A stretch of DNA of 64,000 bases, taken from NCBI RefSeq assembly GCF_009363115.1, contig NZ_CP045298.1, positions 806,001-870,000 on the forward strand, written 5' to 3'. Of the stretch, positions 54,566 through 63,075 are shown piece after piece. Origin of the DNA: Paenibacillus brasilensis. Its GTDB lineage: Bacteria > Bacillota > Bacilli > Paenibacillales > Paenibacillaceae. The stretch's first letter is position 1; every line of letters begins with the position of its first letter. Both the position numbers and the translations under genes were made by a program. The notes beneath the pieces were generated by a model. That model was not told the origin of the DNA and ran no database searches. It saw only the letters and a program-made list of their open reading frames with translations.

Positions 54566-56017
54566 TTAGGTTAACTGCTTTGATCCTGTGTCCGCTAGCT
54601 GTGAAGCTCTAACTGTTGTCTGAATGGAGCTAACCTCTTCATGGACTTCACTATGAAGCATATGTGCAACGTCCGGTTGATTGGTTGAATCAGGAGTTGG
54701 ATCTGTCTGATATGAGCCCCCTTGGTGGAAACGGTCAAACAAAGTATCAATTGGCATTACGATCAGTTTCGGTACCATCACCTCTTTTTTTTCGCTCAAT
54801 TTCTCTGGACCCGAAGGATGGATGATACTAAATAACAGCTTTAAATATAAGGTGGACGCTTTCTTGAACAGTCCTTTGGGTAGCTCTTGAATTTGGAATC
54901 CCAGCTTCTCCGGTCCACGGTTAATCATACTTACTGCATAGAGGGCCTTTACACCCTTCATTCCAGAATCATGTCCAAGCTGATGGGCAAGATCAGGAAG
55001 CTGTTGCTTCACCATTCGGATTAATTGAATAGCCAAATGTACTATGGACTTTGCCGACGAGCCTAAATGAAACAACATTTTATTATCAAAATGAAGCTCT
55101 ACTATCGGGTCTCCCTTTTTTAACCACCTACCGTTCTCCATGTTTACATTCGGTCCATGATAGGTACGGCGACGATAATAAAAAATCGTATCCTCCTTGC
55201 TTACGGGACGAAGCCGGAATAAAGTGTGGAATATCCGCTCATAGAGAAGCCATCCGAATACCAGCACACTTTTGAACCAGCCCGTACCGGTTATCTCACC
55301 AGTAGCTGAAACATGGACAGGCTGACAAAACAATGTATCCACCCGTACGCTGCGTAATTGTCTTTCTTGAGCGACCATCAGCAGCTTCTCCAATGCAATT
55401 AGCATATTCTGCGGGGCTTCTTCATCTGCCCCCAATGTGGTACCACAGTCATGGAGTAGCATCACCTCGCCACCCCTCAGCTTTTTGAGCATTCGCTCCG
55501 CTAACTGCTTCGCTCCAAGCCTCGCCTTCCAATCCCCGAACATGGAGGACCATAATACAATTCGACGACCATTCATCTTGGAAATATCAAAGAAATTCAC
55601 AATTCCCCATGGCGGACGGTAGAAGGCCGTTCCCTTTCCCGTTACCCGGCGAATGATTGCCTCTGTTTGAGCAATCTGCCTTCTGACAGTAACTGGCCGC
55701 ATAAGCCAATTCGATTTGTGAACGTAATTATGAATACCGATCAAATGACCTTCATCATGCATGCGTTTTAGAAGCTCGGGATGCTTTTCCGCATTTATGC
55801 CGACGACAAAAAAAGTGGCCTTAGCATCAAAACGCTTCAACAAATCTAGCAACTGCGGGGTATATACCGGATCAGGACCATCATCAAAGGTAAGCGCAAA
55901 TTCTTGCTCGCTTTTGCCACGCCGAAACACTCTGAACCCAAAAATACGACTGACTAGCGCCGGAATAAAAGCATAAAAAGTTGAAATGTAAAACATCCAT
56001 AACAGCAAAATCTGCAC
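54566..56017 (-). CDS. Polysaccharide deacetylase (CE4) with a long C-terminal domain
   Basis: A 483-residue protein. An N-terminal membrane anchor (about 1-25) leads into a NodB/CE4 domain with ALTFDDGPDP (catalytic Asp), IGIHNYVHKSNW (metal histidines; the usual HSxTH form is altered), FYRPPWGIVN and VMLLHDCG. From about residue 245 a second domain begins (LFRLRPVSKEDTIFYYRRR, LKKGDPIVELHFDN), resembling the YkoP-type domain found with B. subtilis deacetylases. The last 70 residues look disordered. It probably deacetylates cell-wall or surface sugar. The start is GTG at 56017; an ATG seven codons later is possible. Confidence 0.85.
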   Translation of the reverse strand: MQILLLWMFYISTFYAFIPALVSRIFGFRVFRRGKSEQEFALTFDDGPDPVYTPQLLDLLKRFDAKATFFVVGINAEKHPELLKRMHDEGHLIGIHNYVHKSNWLMRPVTVRRQIAQTEAIIRRVTGKGTAFYRPPWGIVNFFDISKMNGRRIVLWSSMFGDWKARLGAKQLAERMLKKLRGGEVMLLHDCGTTLGADEEAPQNMLIALEKLLMVAQERQLRSVRVDTLFCQPVHVSATGEITGTGWFKSVLVFGWLLYERIFHTLFRLRPVSKEDTIFYYRRRTYHGPNVNMENGRWLKKGDPIVELHFDNKMLFHLGSSAKSIVHLAIQLIRMVKQQLPDLAHQLGHDSGMKGVKALYAVSMINRGPEKLGFQIQELPKGLFKKASTLYLKLLFSIIHPSGPEKLSEKKEVMVPKLIVMPIDTLFDRFHQGGSYQTDPTPDSTNQPDVAHMLHSEVHEEVSSIQTTVRASQLADTGSKQLT

Positions 56018-56191
56018 CTTTTATCCCCACTTTTCTATTCTGAACTCCCAAGCTGGCTCTCTGAGGAAAACTCACTTACTTATATATTATCATACTTGTA
56101 AGCATGCGGACATTTTGCAATTGCCTGATCAGCAATGAAGTCCAATTTAGTGTACAATAAGTAAAAATCTCAAAGGAGTCGTTGTATACAT

Positions 56192-57346
56192 ATGCTTCCA
56201 TTGTACAAAAAATATTGGCGTACCGTCTTTGATATCGGTCTGATTGTATTAACCGTGTATTTAATTATGTTCGTTTCCAGCAAGCTGTATCAGTTGGCGG
56301 CACCGGTATTTCTATCGTTCGTCGTGTTCTGGTGCATTGAACCTGCAGCCCGTTATTTCCATCGCAAAGGGATGAAGAAGCCTTTCGCCTCCGCGCTTTC
56401 CGTATTGCTATTCATCATTGTTTTACTCGCTATTTTTTTCGGATTGGGTTTGATACTGGTTACGCAATTTACGAAAGTCGCGCAAAACCTCCCACATTAT
56501 ACCCAGGTTATCCAAACGGAATTCACGCGATATCTTCATCTTTCTCAAGATAAAATTGCTGCTTTACCTCCGGGTGTTACGGAACGTGTGAATGAATATT
56601 TTGCAACTGCGACTACGATTGCGACCAAATGGGCACAGCTCGGGTTATCCTTTTTCATACAATTTCTCAGTTCCTTCACTGTTTTTATGGGCAATTTTGC
56701 CGTTGCCATTATTTTAGCATTTTTTTTAAGCATGGAAATTAATCTTTGGAAAGGAATTGCCCGTAGCAAAACTCCCAAAACACTTAAAACGGCTTACCTT
56801 TTTCTAAAAAACCACGTGCTTAAAGCGATCTCCGCCTTTCTGAAGGCTCAAGCCCTGCTGGTAGGGGTTACCTTTATTCTTGTATTTATAGGTTTACTCA
56901 TTTTACAAGTGGATAATGCCCTATCCTTGGCGCTTGTGGCGGCTTTGTTTGATATTCTGCCCTTGCTGGGTGTGCCTGCTATTTTTATTCCATGGGCAGC
57001 GTATCTGTTCATCACGGGTAATACTGGATTGGCTAGTGGGCTGCTTATTGTCATGGCTGTCGCGGTAATCGTACGCCAACTGGCGGAGCCTAAAATCACT
57101 GGAAATTCCATCGGTGTCTCATCTGCCTATCTGATGCTTTCCTTTGCTATTATATCGTTATCCATCTTCGGATTGGCCGGTTTAATTTTGTCTCCGATCC
57201 TGATTATTTTGCTCAAGGAATTGTGGCAGCAAGGCTATCTGCAACAATGGATTCGGTTTCCGACAGAAGAATTCGATGAGCCTCCGTTTATTGTTAAAAT
57301 TCAGGAGGAAGACCGTGGAACTGCTCGTGAAGCTGAGGAGAATTGA
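56192..57346 (+). CDS. ytvI: AI-2E-family membrane protein, YtvI-like
   Basis: A 384-residue membrane protein of the AI-2E/PerM family with about eight helices and the loop motif around DILPLLGVPAIFIPWAAYLFITG. The N-terminal motif YQLAAPVFLSFVVFWCIEPAARYFHRKG and the overall length fit the YtvI subgroup, found in spore formers. Transport function is not established. AAAGGAG precedes the ATG. Its 3' end overlaps the converging penicillin-binding protein gene by 46 bp. Confidence 0.82.
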   Translation: MLPLYKKYWRTVFDIGLIVLTVYLIMFVSSKLYQLAAPVFLSFVVFWCIEPAARYFHRKGMKKPFASALSVLLFIIVLLAIFFGLGLILVTQFTKVAQNLPHYTQVIQTEFTRYLHLSQDKIAALPPGVTERVNEYFATATTIATKWAQLGLSFFIQFLSSFTVFMGNFAVAIILAFFLSMEINLWKGIARSKTPKTLKTAYLFLKNHVLKAISAFLKAQALLVGVTFILVFIGLLILQVDNALSLALVAALFDILPLLGVPAIFIPWAAYLFITGNTGLASGLLIVMAVAVIVRQLAEPKITGNSIGVSSAYLMLSFAIISLSIFGLAGLILSPILIILLKELWQQGYLQQWIRFPTEEFDEPPFIVKIQEEDRGTAREAEEN

Positions 57347-59109
57347 GCTAGCAGATCCATCACCTGCCCGAATAGGACAGTAGCCTGATTGGCAGAATGC
57401 TTTGAAGCATTTTGTACCAGAACGGCAACGGCATAACGAGGTCGCTCTACCGGACCGTAACCGATAAACCATTGGTGATTTACAGGGCGACCGTTCTTTA
57501 AGGCTTGAGCTGTACCCGATTTTCCAGCCAAATGCCATATTTTATCACGCAAGGATGCACCTGTGCCGCGGGCCACGACTTCTTCCATTGCCTCGCGGAG
57601 CGCGCGAGCCGTGGAGGCATGAACGGGGTGGCTTCCCTGGGGAGCAGGTGAAGCGTGAGCAGGCAGCTCCAGCATGGTGCCTCCATCTGCGTAGCTGATT
57701 CGATTCACAAGGCGTGGAGCATGGACCTGTCCATCGTGCAGCAAGGTGACGATGAGATTGGCGGCTTGGAGAGGCGTGACCAGCACGTCGCGCTGACCAA
57801 TAGCCGTCTGTACACGTACGCCCGGATCTGCGGCATGGGTATAGGAGCCGAATACGGCTCCCTTTTCCTCGTGGTCCAGCGGTCTGAATTGCGGTAGTCC
57901 TGCAAGATTTCGCTCCTGCCAGCCCACTGTTCGACTCAACCCCAGCGCAGAGGCCGCCGCCTGAATCTGCTCAGGTTTAAGCCGTTCGCCAAGATGAGCG
58001 AACACGATATTACAGGATACGGCAAGCCCCCCCTCAAGGTTCAGGGTGCCGTGTCCTTCTTTTTTCCAGCAAGTCAAACCGTACTTGCCATAGGTTCCAT
58101 GGCAATGAAACTGCTCCTTCGGTTGGACAACACCTGATTCAAGTGCGGCCGCAGCCGTAACCAGTTTAAAAATGGAACCGGGGGTTACCGCCTTGAGCGC
58201 ATGATTCGACCAGTCTGTCGTCTGCTGCGGATTGACACGAACGGGATTATAAAAAGGACGAGACACCATCGCCAGCACATCCGCATTGCCCGCATCAAGT
58301 ACAACCACCGCACCTTCTGCCAGATGATTGGCTTCCGTCAGCTTTTCAAGCTGCTCCTGTAAGGAAAGATCAATGGTGGTCTGCACCTGTAGCGGATAGT
58401 GATCATTGGATGGAGCACTGACCCTCAGCGGTACATGAGCCAGCGGACGACGCTGCGCATCCACCGACCGGGAGACGAACGTTTCACCGACGCCGCTCAG
58501 CAGCGGCTCCAGCGTTCTTTCCAGCCCGGCTGCCCCGATCGGCAGTTCACGCGCTCGGTCGGCACGCTCATACAGAAAGCCAAGCCATTGCCTGCCATTA
58601 GGCAGATCCGCATAGCGCTTCGCATAAGGTACAAGCTCGATGAGTGAAGGAGCTAGCTTCAGCAGCTTACCTGCTTCATTCGGCCTGATTTGTACGGGCT
58701 CTCCGCGCCCATCGCGCCATATTAGCGGTGATTGCAGACCTTTCCATCGTGTCAGCAGTTGCTTCTTATTCGTCTGCAGCAGCCTGGCGAGCTCTTCGCC
58801 ATGGAGAGCCGCTTTGCCGTCAACATCGGGAAAAAGCACAGGCACCCAGACTACATCCCCTGTCAATGATAGCCCATTTCGATCTGTAAACTGTCCACGC
58901 CCAGAGTCGATAGCAATTCCCTCCTGACGCTGACGTACAGACATTTCCTTCAGCGAATGTCCCCCGTAAGCAGACATATGTATTCCCGCCGTTCCCTGAA
59001 TCCAAGCCAGTCGGAGTAGTAAAATGAGCAGCAGTGCCATGATCCCCAAGGCCATATATGCAATTCGACGTTTTCGCATGAAGCTGTTGCCACGCCTCGG
59101 CACACGCAT
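57301..59109 (-). CDS. Class B penicillin-binding protein (transpeptidase)
   Basis: A 602-residue wall enzyme: a membrane helix near the N-terminus (IAYMALGIMALLLILLLRLAWI), a PBP dimerisation-type domain (about 60-235) and a transpeptidase domain with TPGSIFKLV (serine nucleophile), SCN, and AGKSGTAQ. It cross-links peptidoglycan. The rather short form resembles spore-related PBPs. An ATG at 59109 follows GAAGG without a gap, so the GTG two codons later is equally likely as the start. It converges with and overlaps the YtvI-like gene by 46 bp, with no terminator between them. Confidence 0.9.
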   Translation of the reverse strand: MRVPRRGNSFMRKRRIAYMALGIMALLLILLLRLAWIQGTAGIHMSAYGGHSLKEMSVRQRQEGIAIDSGRGQFTDRNGLSLTGDVVWVPVLFPDVDGKAALHGEELARLLQTNKKQLLTRWKGLQSPLIWRDGRGEPVQIRPNEAGKLLKLAPSLIELVPYAKRYADLPNGRQWLGFLYERADRARELPIGAAGLERTLEPLLSGVGETFVSRSVDAQRRPLAHVPLRVSAPSNDHYPLQVQTTIDLSLQEQLEKLTEANHLAEGAVVVLDAGNADVLAMVSRPFYNPVRVNPQQTTDWSNHALKAVTPGSIFKLVTAAAALESGVVQPKEQFHCHGTYGKYGLTCWKKEGHGTLNLEGGLAVSCNIVFAHLGERLKPEQIQAAASALGLSRTVGWQERNLAGLPQFRPLDHEEKGAVFGSYTHAADPGVRVQTAIGQRDVLVTPLQAANLIVTLLHDGQVHAPRLVNRISYADGGTMLELPAHASPAPQGSHPVHASTARALREAMEEVVARGTGASLRDKIWHLAGKSGTAQALKNGRPVNHQWFIGYGPVERPRYAVAVLVQNASKHSANQATVLFGQVMDLLAQFSSASRAVPRSSS

Positions 59110-59153
59110 CCTTCTTTCATCTTTTTCCAGTAGTATGTCCTGTAGCTAAAAAA

Positions 59154-59192
59154 GAAAACCCATTCCGCTTTTAAACACGGGAATGGGTTTTC
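59154..59192 (-). terminator. Terminator of the large chemoreceptor gene
   Basis: Perfect 13-bp stem, GAAAACCCATTCC (59154-59166) with GGAATGGGTTTTC (59180-59192); the minus-strand read continues with TTTTTTAGC. Confidence 0.85.
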
Positions 59193-59237
59193 TGTCGTTA
59201 ACTATAAAAAATTAGCAACTACCATTTTTTATTACAT

Positions 59238-61487
59238 TTACACTGTAAACCGTGAAAGCTGTTCCTTCAGTTTCACGGATACACCTTCCAGCTTATCAGA
59301 CAAGCCTACCAGTTGATTACCGATATTTGCCTGCTCATTACTGAGAGAAGCGACTTCCTGTGAAGTGGCCGAGGATTGCTCGGCTACAGCGCTTACATTG
59401 GTCATCGCCTCAGATAAAGTTGTCTGCGATTCACTCAATTCCTGAATGGATGAGGTGACGGTTCCCAGTCGAAGCGCGAACTCTCCCATTTGCTGCTGTA
59501 CCGATTGGAAAATGTCCGTCGTCACCTGTACGGCTCCCATCTGCTCACGGAACAGTGGATACACCTCTGATAACGCCTGAACCGTTTCATTCATCTCATT
59601 GACGATGTTGTTAATAATTCCTGAGGCCGTATGAATGGCTTGACGTGATTGCTCGGCCAGCTGCCGAACCTCATTCGCCACCACCATAAAGCCAAGTCCG
59701 GCGGTTCCTGCCCGTGCCGCTTCAATCGTCGCGTTCAGTGACAGAATATTTGTTTGTTTAGCAATATCCTGTAATACATCCAGCACCCGAAAGACATCGG
59801 AAGTTGTCTTTTTCAACTCATCTACCTTGCCTACCAGAGCATGCGTAGTTTCTTCTGTAACCTGCGTCTTGTTCAACAGGTTTTTCAGCTGAACCGTCCC
59901 TTTTTCACTGGATTGTTCAACCTCCTGCGCGGCCAAGCTCATTTCATGATTAGAAGCCATCACCATATCCATTTGCTGAGATATATTTCCGGTTAATCCG
60001 CTGCCACGTTCAGCCTCTGTTGCCAAACTGGTGGAGCCATGTGCAATTTCCTCAGTTGCGGCTGCAATTTCCTTGGCTGAAATTGCCGTCTTCTTCGAGG
60101 CATCACTCAATTCCGTTGCTGTATTCAGAACCTCCTGAGCCGATGCATTCGTCTGCTCTACCAGCAATGTGATTTGCTCCATCATCATGTCAAAGCTGAC
60201 CGACAACTGGCCAATTTCATCCTGAGCCTTATAATTCGTTCGGATCTGCAAATTACCTTTGGCTCCTTCGATCATTAAATCTTTCAAATGGGTCAACGGG
60301 CGCGCCACGAGGCGTACGATCCACAGGCCAATGAACAATGCAATGAGTGCAGCCACCGCAGCAAATATCCAGGTTGTTGTTAAAATCCCCCTCGCGTCTT
60401 TAACCAGTTCAGATACAGATATTACACCCACGAGAATCCACTTGGAGGTTCCCAGCGTATTATGAACGGTAAGCACATTTTGTTCTTTCCCATTTGCTTC
60501 CTGCTCCATAATTTGATTTCCTTCGATTCCTTCTAGTTTGGAAACGTAATCCAGCTTTTTCTTTCCTCCTGCCAAGCTGTCCATGTTAGAGCCTACAAAT
60601 TCACCCTTGTCTGTCACAAGGCTTATCATACTGCCTGAGCCCAAATTAACACTTTTCAGCTCGTCCTCCACCACACTGGACTTTAAATCCATAACCAGAA
60701 CGTAAGTCCCTCCCAGCCCGGACATACTGTTCATGGAGCGTGCCAGACGGAAGGTCTTGCTTCCATTGTCATTCACCTGCGTAGGTAGCCAAATAATTCC
60801 CTTGTTTTTCAAAATATCCTTAAACCATGCTTCCTGCCGAACATCCTTTTGTGTGCCTGTGCCCATTGCCGCTAAACTGGTTTCTTCCGGGTATAAGTAC
60901 AATGAATCAATCGCTTTATTCGTAAAAGCAAGATTTGTAAGTTTCTTGTTTACTTCACCCATAGCGACAAAAGATTCAAAAGAGTTTTTTTCTTGCTTTG
61001 CTGCCTTTTGCAGCTGATCACTTAGTTCAGTATCAAAAAATACCTGTGTCGAGGTGTCTTGAAAACGTTCTAAAATAATATCCAGCTTTTCCGAAGTTTG
61101 CTGAACGGTTTGCTGATAAGCTGTGGCCGCATTTTGCTCAATTGTACTTTTAGCCTTATAGTATGAGAGCATCCCCAAGCTGACCACAAATAACATAATT
61201 GCCGCAAAAAAGATCAGGAACAATTTCATTCCAACGGAACGGATCGGATTATAGTTTTTGACCAAATGCATGAAATCCTTACTGTACATTTCTGGCTTAA
61301 GTAACCGCTTTAAATTAGATGTACTCTTACGGGTGGCTTTAGCAACCCAGGGGAGAACCTGCGAGGAAACTCTTGCCGTTTGTGCACTGTTATCCGTTGT
61401 TGCCTTGCTGTCCTTCGATCCTTTCATAAGATCTGTTTTCTTTGCTAGCCTTTTTGTTGTATTCCCCTCTTTTTTCCGAAAACCCAT
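59238..61487 (-). CDS. Methyl-accepting chemotaxis protein with an extracellular Cache-type domain
   Basis: A 749-residue chemoreceptor. After an unusual basic cytoplasmic N-terminus of about 85 residues comes a helix (MKLFLIFFAAIMLFVVSLGML), an extracellular dCache-type domain (about 115-370), a second helix (TTWIFAAVAALIALFIGLWIV), a HAMP domain and the signalling coiled coil with the tip AKQTNILSLNATIEAARAG. ATG at 61487 follows AGGTGA at the right distance; a GTG three codons earlier overlaps that site. The ligand is unknown; dCache receptors often bind amino acids or small carboxylates. Confidence 0.9.
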   Translation of the reverse strand: MGFRKKEGNTTKRLAKKTDLMKGSKDSKATTDNSAQTARVSSQVLPWVAKATRKSTSNLKRLLKPEMYSKDFMHLVKNYNPIRSVGMKLFLIFFAAIMLFVVSLGMLSYYKAKSTIEQNAATAYQQTVQQTSEKLDIILERFQDTSTQVFFDTELSDQLQKAAKQEKNSFESFVAMGEVNKKLTNLAFTNKAIDSLYLYPEETSLAAMGTGTQKDVRQEAWFKDILKNKGIIWLPTQVNDNGSKTFRLARSMNSMSGLGGTYVLVMDLKSSVVEDELKSVNLGSGSMISLVTDKGEFVGSNMDSLAGGKKKLDYVSKLEGIEGNQIMEQEANGKEQNVLTVHNTLGTSKWILVGVISVSELVKDARGILTTTWIFAAVAALIALFIGLWIVRLVARPLTHLKDLMIEGAKGNLQIRTNYKAQDEIGQLSVSFDMMMEQITLLVEQTNASAQEVLNTATELSDASKKTAISAKEIAAATEEIAHGSTSLATEAERGSGLTGNISQQMDMVMASNHEMSLAAQEVEQSSEKGTVQLKNLLNKTQVTEETTHALVGKVDELKKTTSDVFRVLDVLQDIAKQTNILSLNATIEAARAGTAGLGFMVVANEVRQLAEQSRQAIHTASGIINNIVNEMNETVQALSEVYPLFREQMGAVQVTTDIFQSVQQQMGEFALRLGTVTSSIQELSESQTTLSEAMTNVSAVAEQSSATSQEVASLSNEQANIGNQLVGLSDKLEGVSVKLKEQLSRFTV

Positions 61488-61645
61488 CCATCTCACCTAC
61501 CACCATATGATTAGTTTCCTGTTCCACGTCATCCGTTATGTATCTATTATCTATATAACATCTATCGGAACTATTCGACACGAAATGTAGCTTTCCTTTG
61601 AGGAATGACTAAATTTTGTGAAACTTTTTTCCTAGAAAAGTATTC

Positions 61646-61682
61646 AAAAAAAAGCCTCTCCAACCGATAGGAGAGACTTTTT
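61646..61682 (-). terminator. Terminator after the yrrO gene
   Basis: AAAGCCTCTCC pairs with GGAGAGACTTT with one mismatch; A-run and T-run on the two sides. Confidence 0.8.
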
Positions 61683-61712
61683 GGATCTTTTAACCCGAGA
61701 CTTAAGGCCTGT

Positions 61713-63044
61713 TCACTTCTTTTTACGCATCATGTCGAAATACGATACAGGCTGATCTACCTTCATTTTAATCCGTTGAAGCGGGTGACGGGCAGCATCC
61801 AGCTCATTGCCTTCCTCATCCCAGATTGTTCCAACCTTTTGTTTAAAGAATGTTCCGTTCGGACCGAAAAATTCAATTTCATGACCTGGCTTAAAATGAT
61901 TCCGTTGCTGAATCGTTGCGATGCCACTCGCAGGATCATAATCCATGACCAGTCCGGCAAAATCGTAAGGTACTGCCTTCTCTTCCGGCTCATAAATATG
62001 ATCCTCATGATCCGGTGTATCGTAGAAAAAGCCTGTATTCAGCGGACGATTGGCGGCCTTGTTGATTTCTTCAATCCATTCTGGTTTGAGCACATAATTT
62101 TCAGGATCAGCCATATAGGAATCAATCGCTTGACGATATACATTCACGACCGTAGCCACATAATGAATGGACTTCATACGTCCCTCCACTTTAAAGCTGT
62201 CTACACCGACATCAATCAGATCGGGAATATTTTCAATCATGCACAGGTCCTTGGAACCCATAGAAAAAGCATTATCTCCTTCTTCAAACAGCGGAAGCTG
62301 GTTAACGCCGAGTTGGAACTGCTTCAGCACATTATTGTCCTGCGCCTCTTCCTCAGATATCCACACCTCGCCCGGTCGAGCATCCTCGAACAGGTCGTAT
62401 TTCCAGCGACAAGACTGACAGCATCCCCCACGATTGGAATCCCGGTCTGTAAAGTGATTGGATAACACACAGCGACCAGAGAATGAAGAACACATTGCAC
62501 CATGGACAAAAGCTTCAATCTCGATATCTACATGCTTTTTAATTTCCTCAATTTCCTCCAAGCTGGTCTCACGTCCCAAGACAACACGTGGCAGTCCCTC
62601 GTCTTTCCAGAACTTTACCGCTTGCCAGTTCAGTGTGGATTGCTGTGTGCTCAAATGCACTTCCAAGCCCGGAACAGCACGCAATGCTACAGATACAATG
62701 GCCGGATCAGCAACGATAACAGCATGAATTCCTACCTCGTACAGATTGCGCAGATATTCCTCGATCCCTGCAATATCTTCATTGTGAGCATAGATGTTCG
62801 TGGCCACAAGCACCTTGGCACCGTACTTGTTGGCGAATTCCACACCTTCCCGCATTTCCTCAAAACTGAAATTGTCGGCGTTAGAACGCAGACCGTATTT
62901 TTGTCCACCAATATATACAGCATCCGCGCCATAGTGAACCGCAAACTTCAGCTTTTCCAGATTTCCGGCAGGAGCGAGCAGCTCCGGCTTATCCAGACGA
63001 TTCCGCTTGCCATTATATTTTCTCGTTTTGGTCAACGTTCCCAT
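61713..63044 (-). CDS. yrrO: Peptidase U32 family protein, tRNA 5-hydroxyuridine synthesis (TrhP2/YrrO-like)
   Basis: A 443-residue U32-family protein. The N-terminal barrel starts KPELLAPAGNLEKLKFAVHYGADAVYIGG, the family signature is in EAFVHGAMCSSFSGRCVLS, and a cysteine cluster follows (GGCCQSCRWKY), which may hold an iron-sulfur cluster. B. subtilis YrrO and YrrN have been linked to 5-hydroxyuridine formation at tRNA position 34, so a tRNA-modification role is more likely than proteolysis. ATG at 63044 is preceded by AAGGGGGG. The gap to the yrrN gene is about 30 bp. Confidence 0.92.
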   Translation of the reverse strand: MGTLTKTRKYNGKRNRLDKPELLAPAGNLEKLKFAVHYGADAVYIGGQKYGLRSNADNFSFEEMREGVEFANKYGAKVLVATNIYAHNEDIAGIEEYLRNLYEVGIHAVIVADPAIVSVALRAVPGLEVHLSTQQSTLNWQAVKFWKDEGLPRVVLGRETSLEEIEEIKKHVDIEIEAFVHGAMCSSFSGRCVLSNHFTDRDSNRGGCCQSCRWKYDLFEDARPGEVWISEEEAQDNNVLKQFQLGVNQLPLFEEGDNAFSMGSKDLCMIENIPDLIDVGVDSFKVEGRMKSIHYVATVVNVYRQAIDSYMADPENYVLKPEWIEEINKAANRPLNTGFFYDTPDHEDHIYEPEEKAVPYDFAGLVMDYDPASGIATIQQRNHFKPGHEIEFFGPNGTFFKQKVGTIWDEEGNELDAARHPLQRIKMKVDQPVSYFDMMRKKK

Positions 63045-63075
63045 GACGTTCCCCCCCTTGTGTGTTCGTGTAGTA

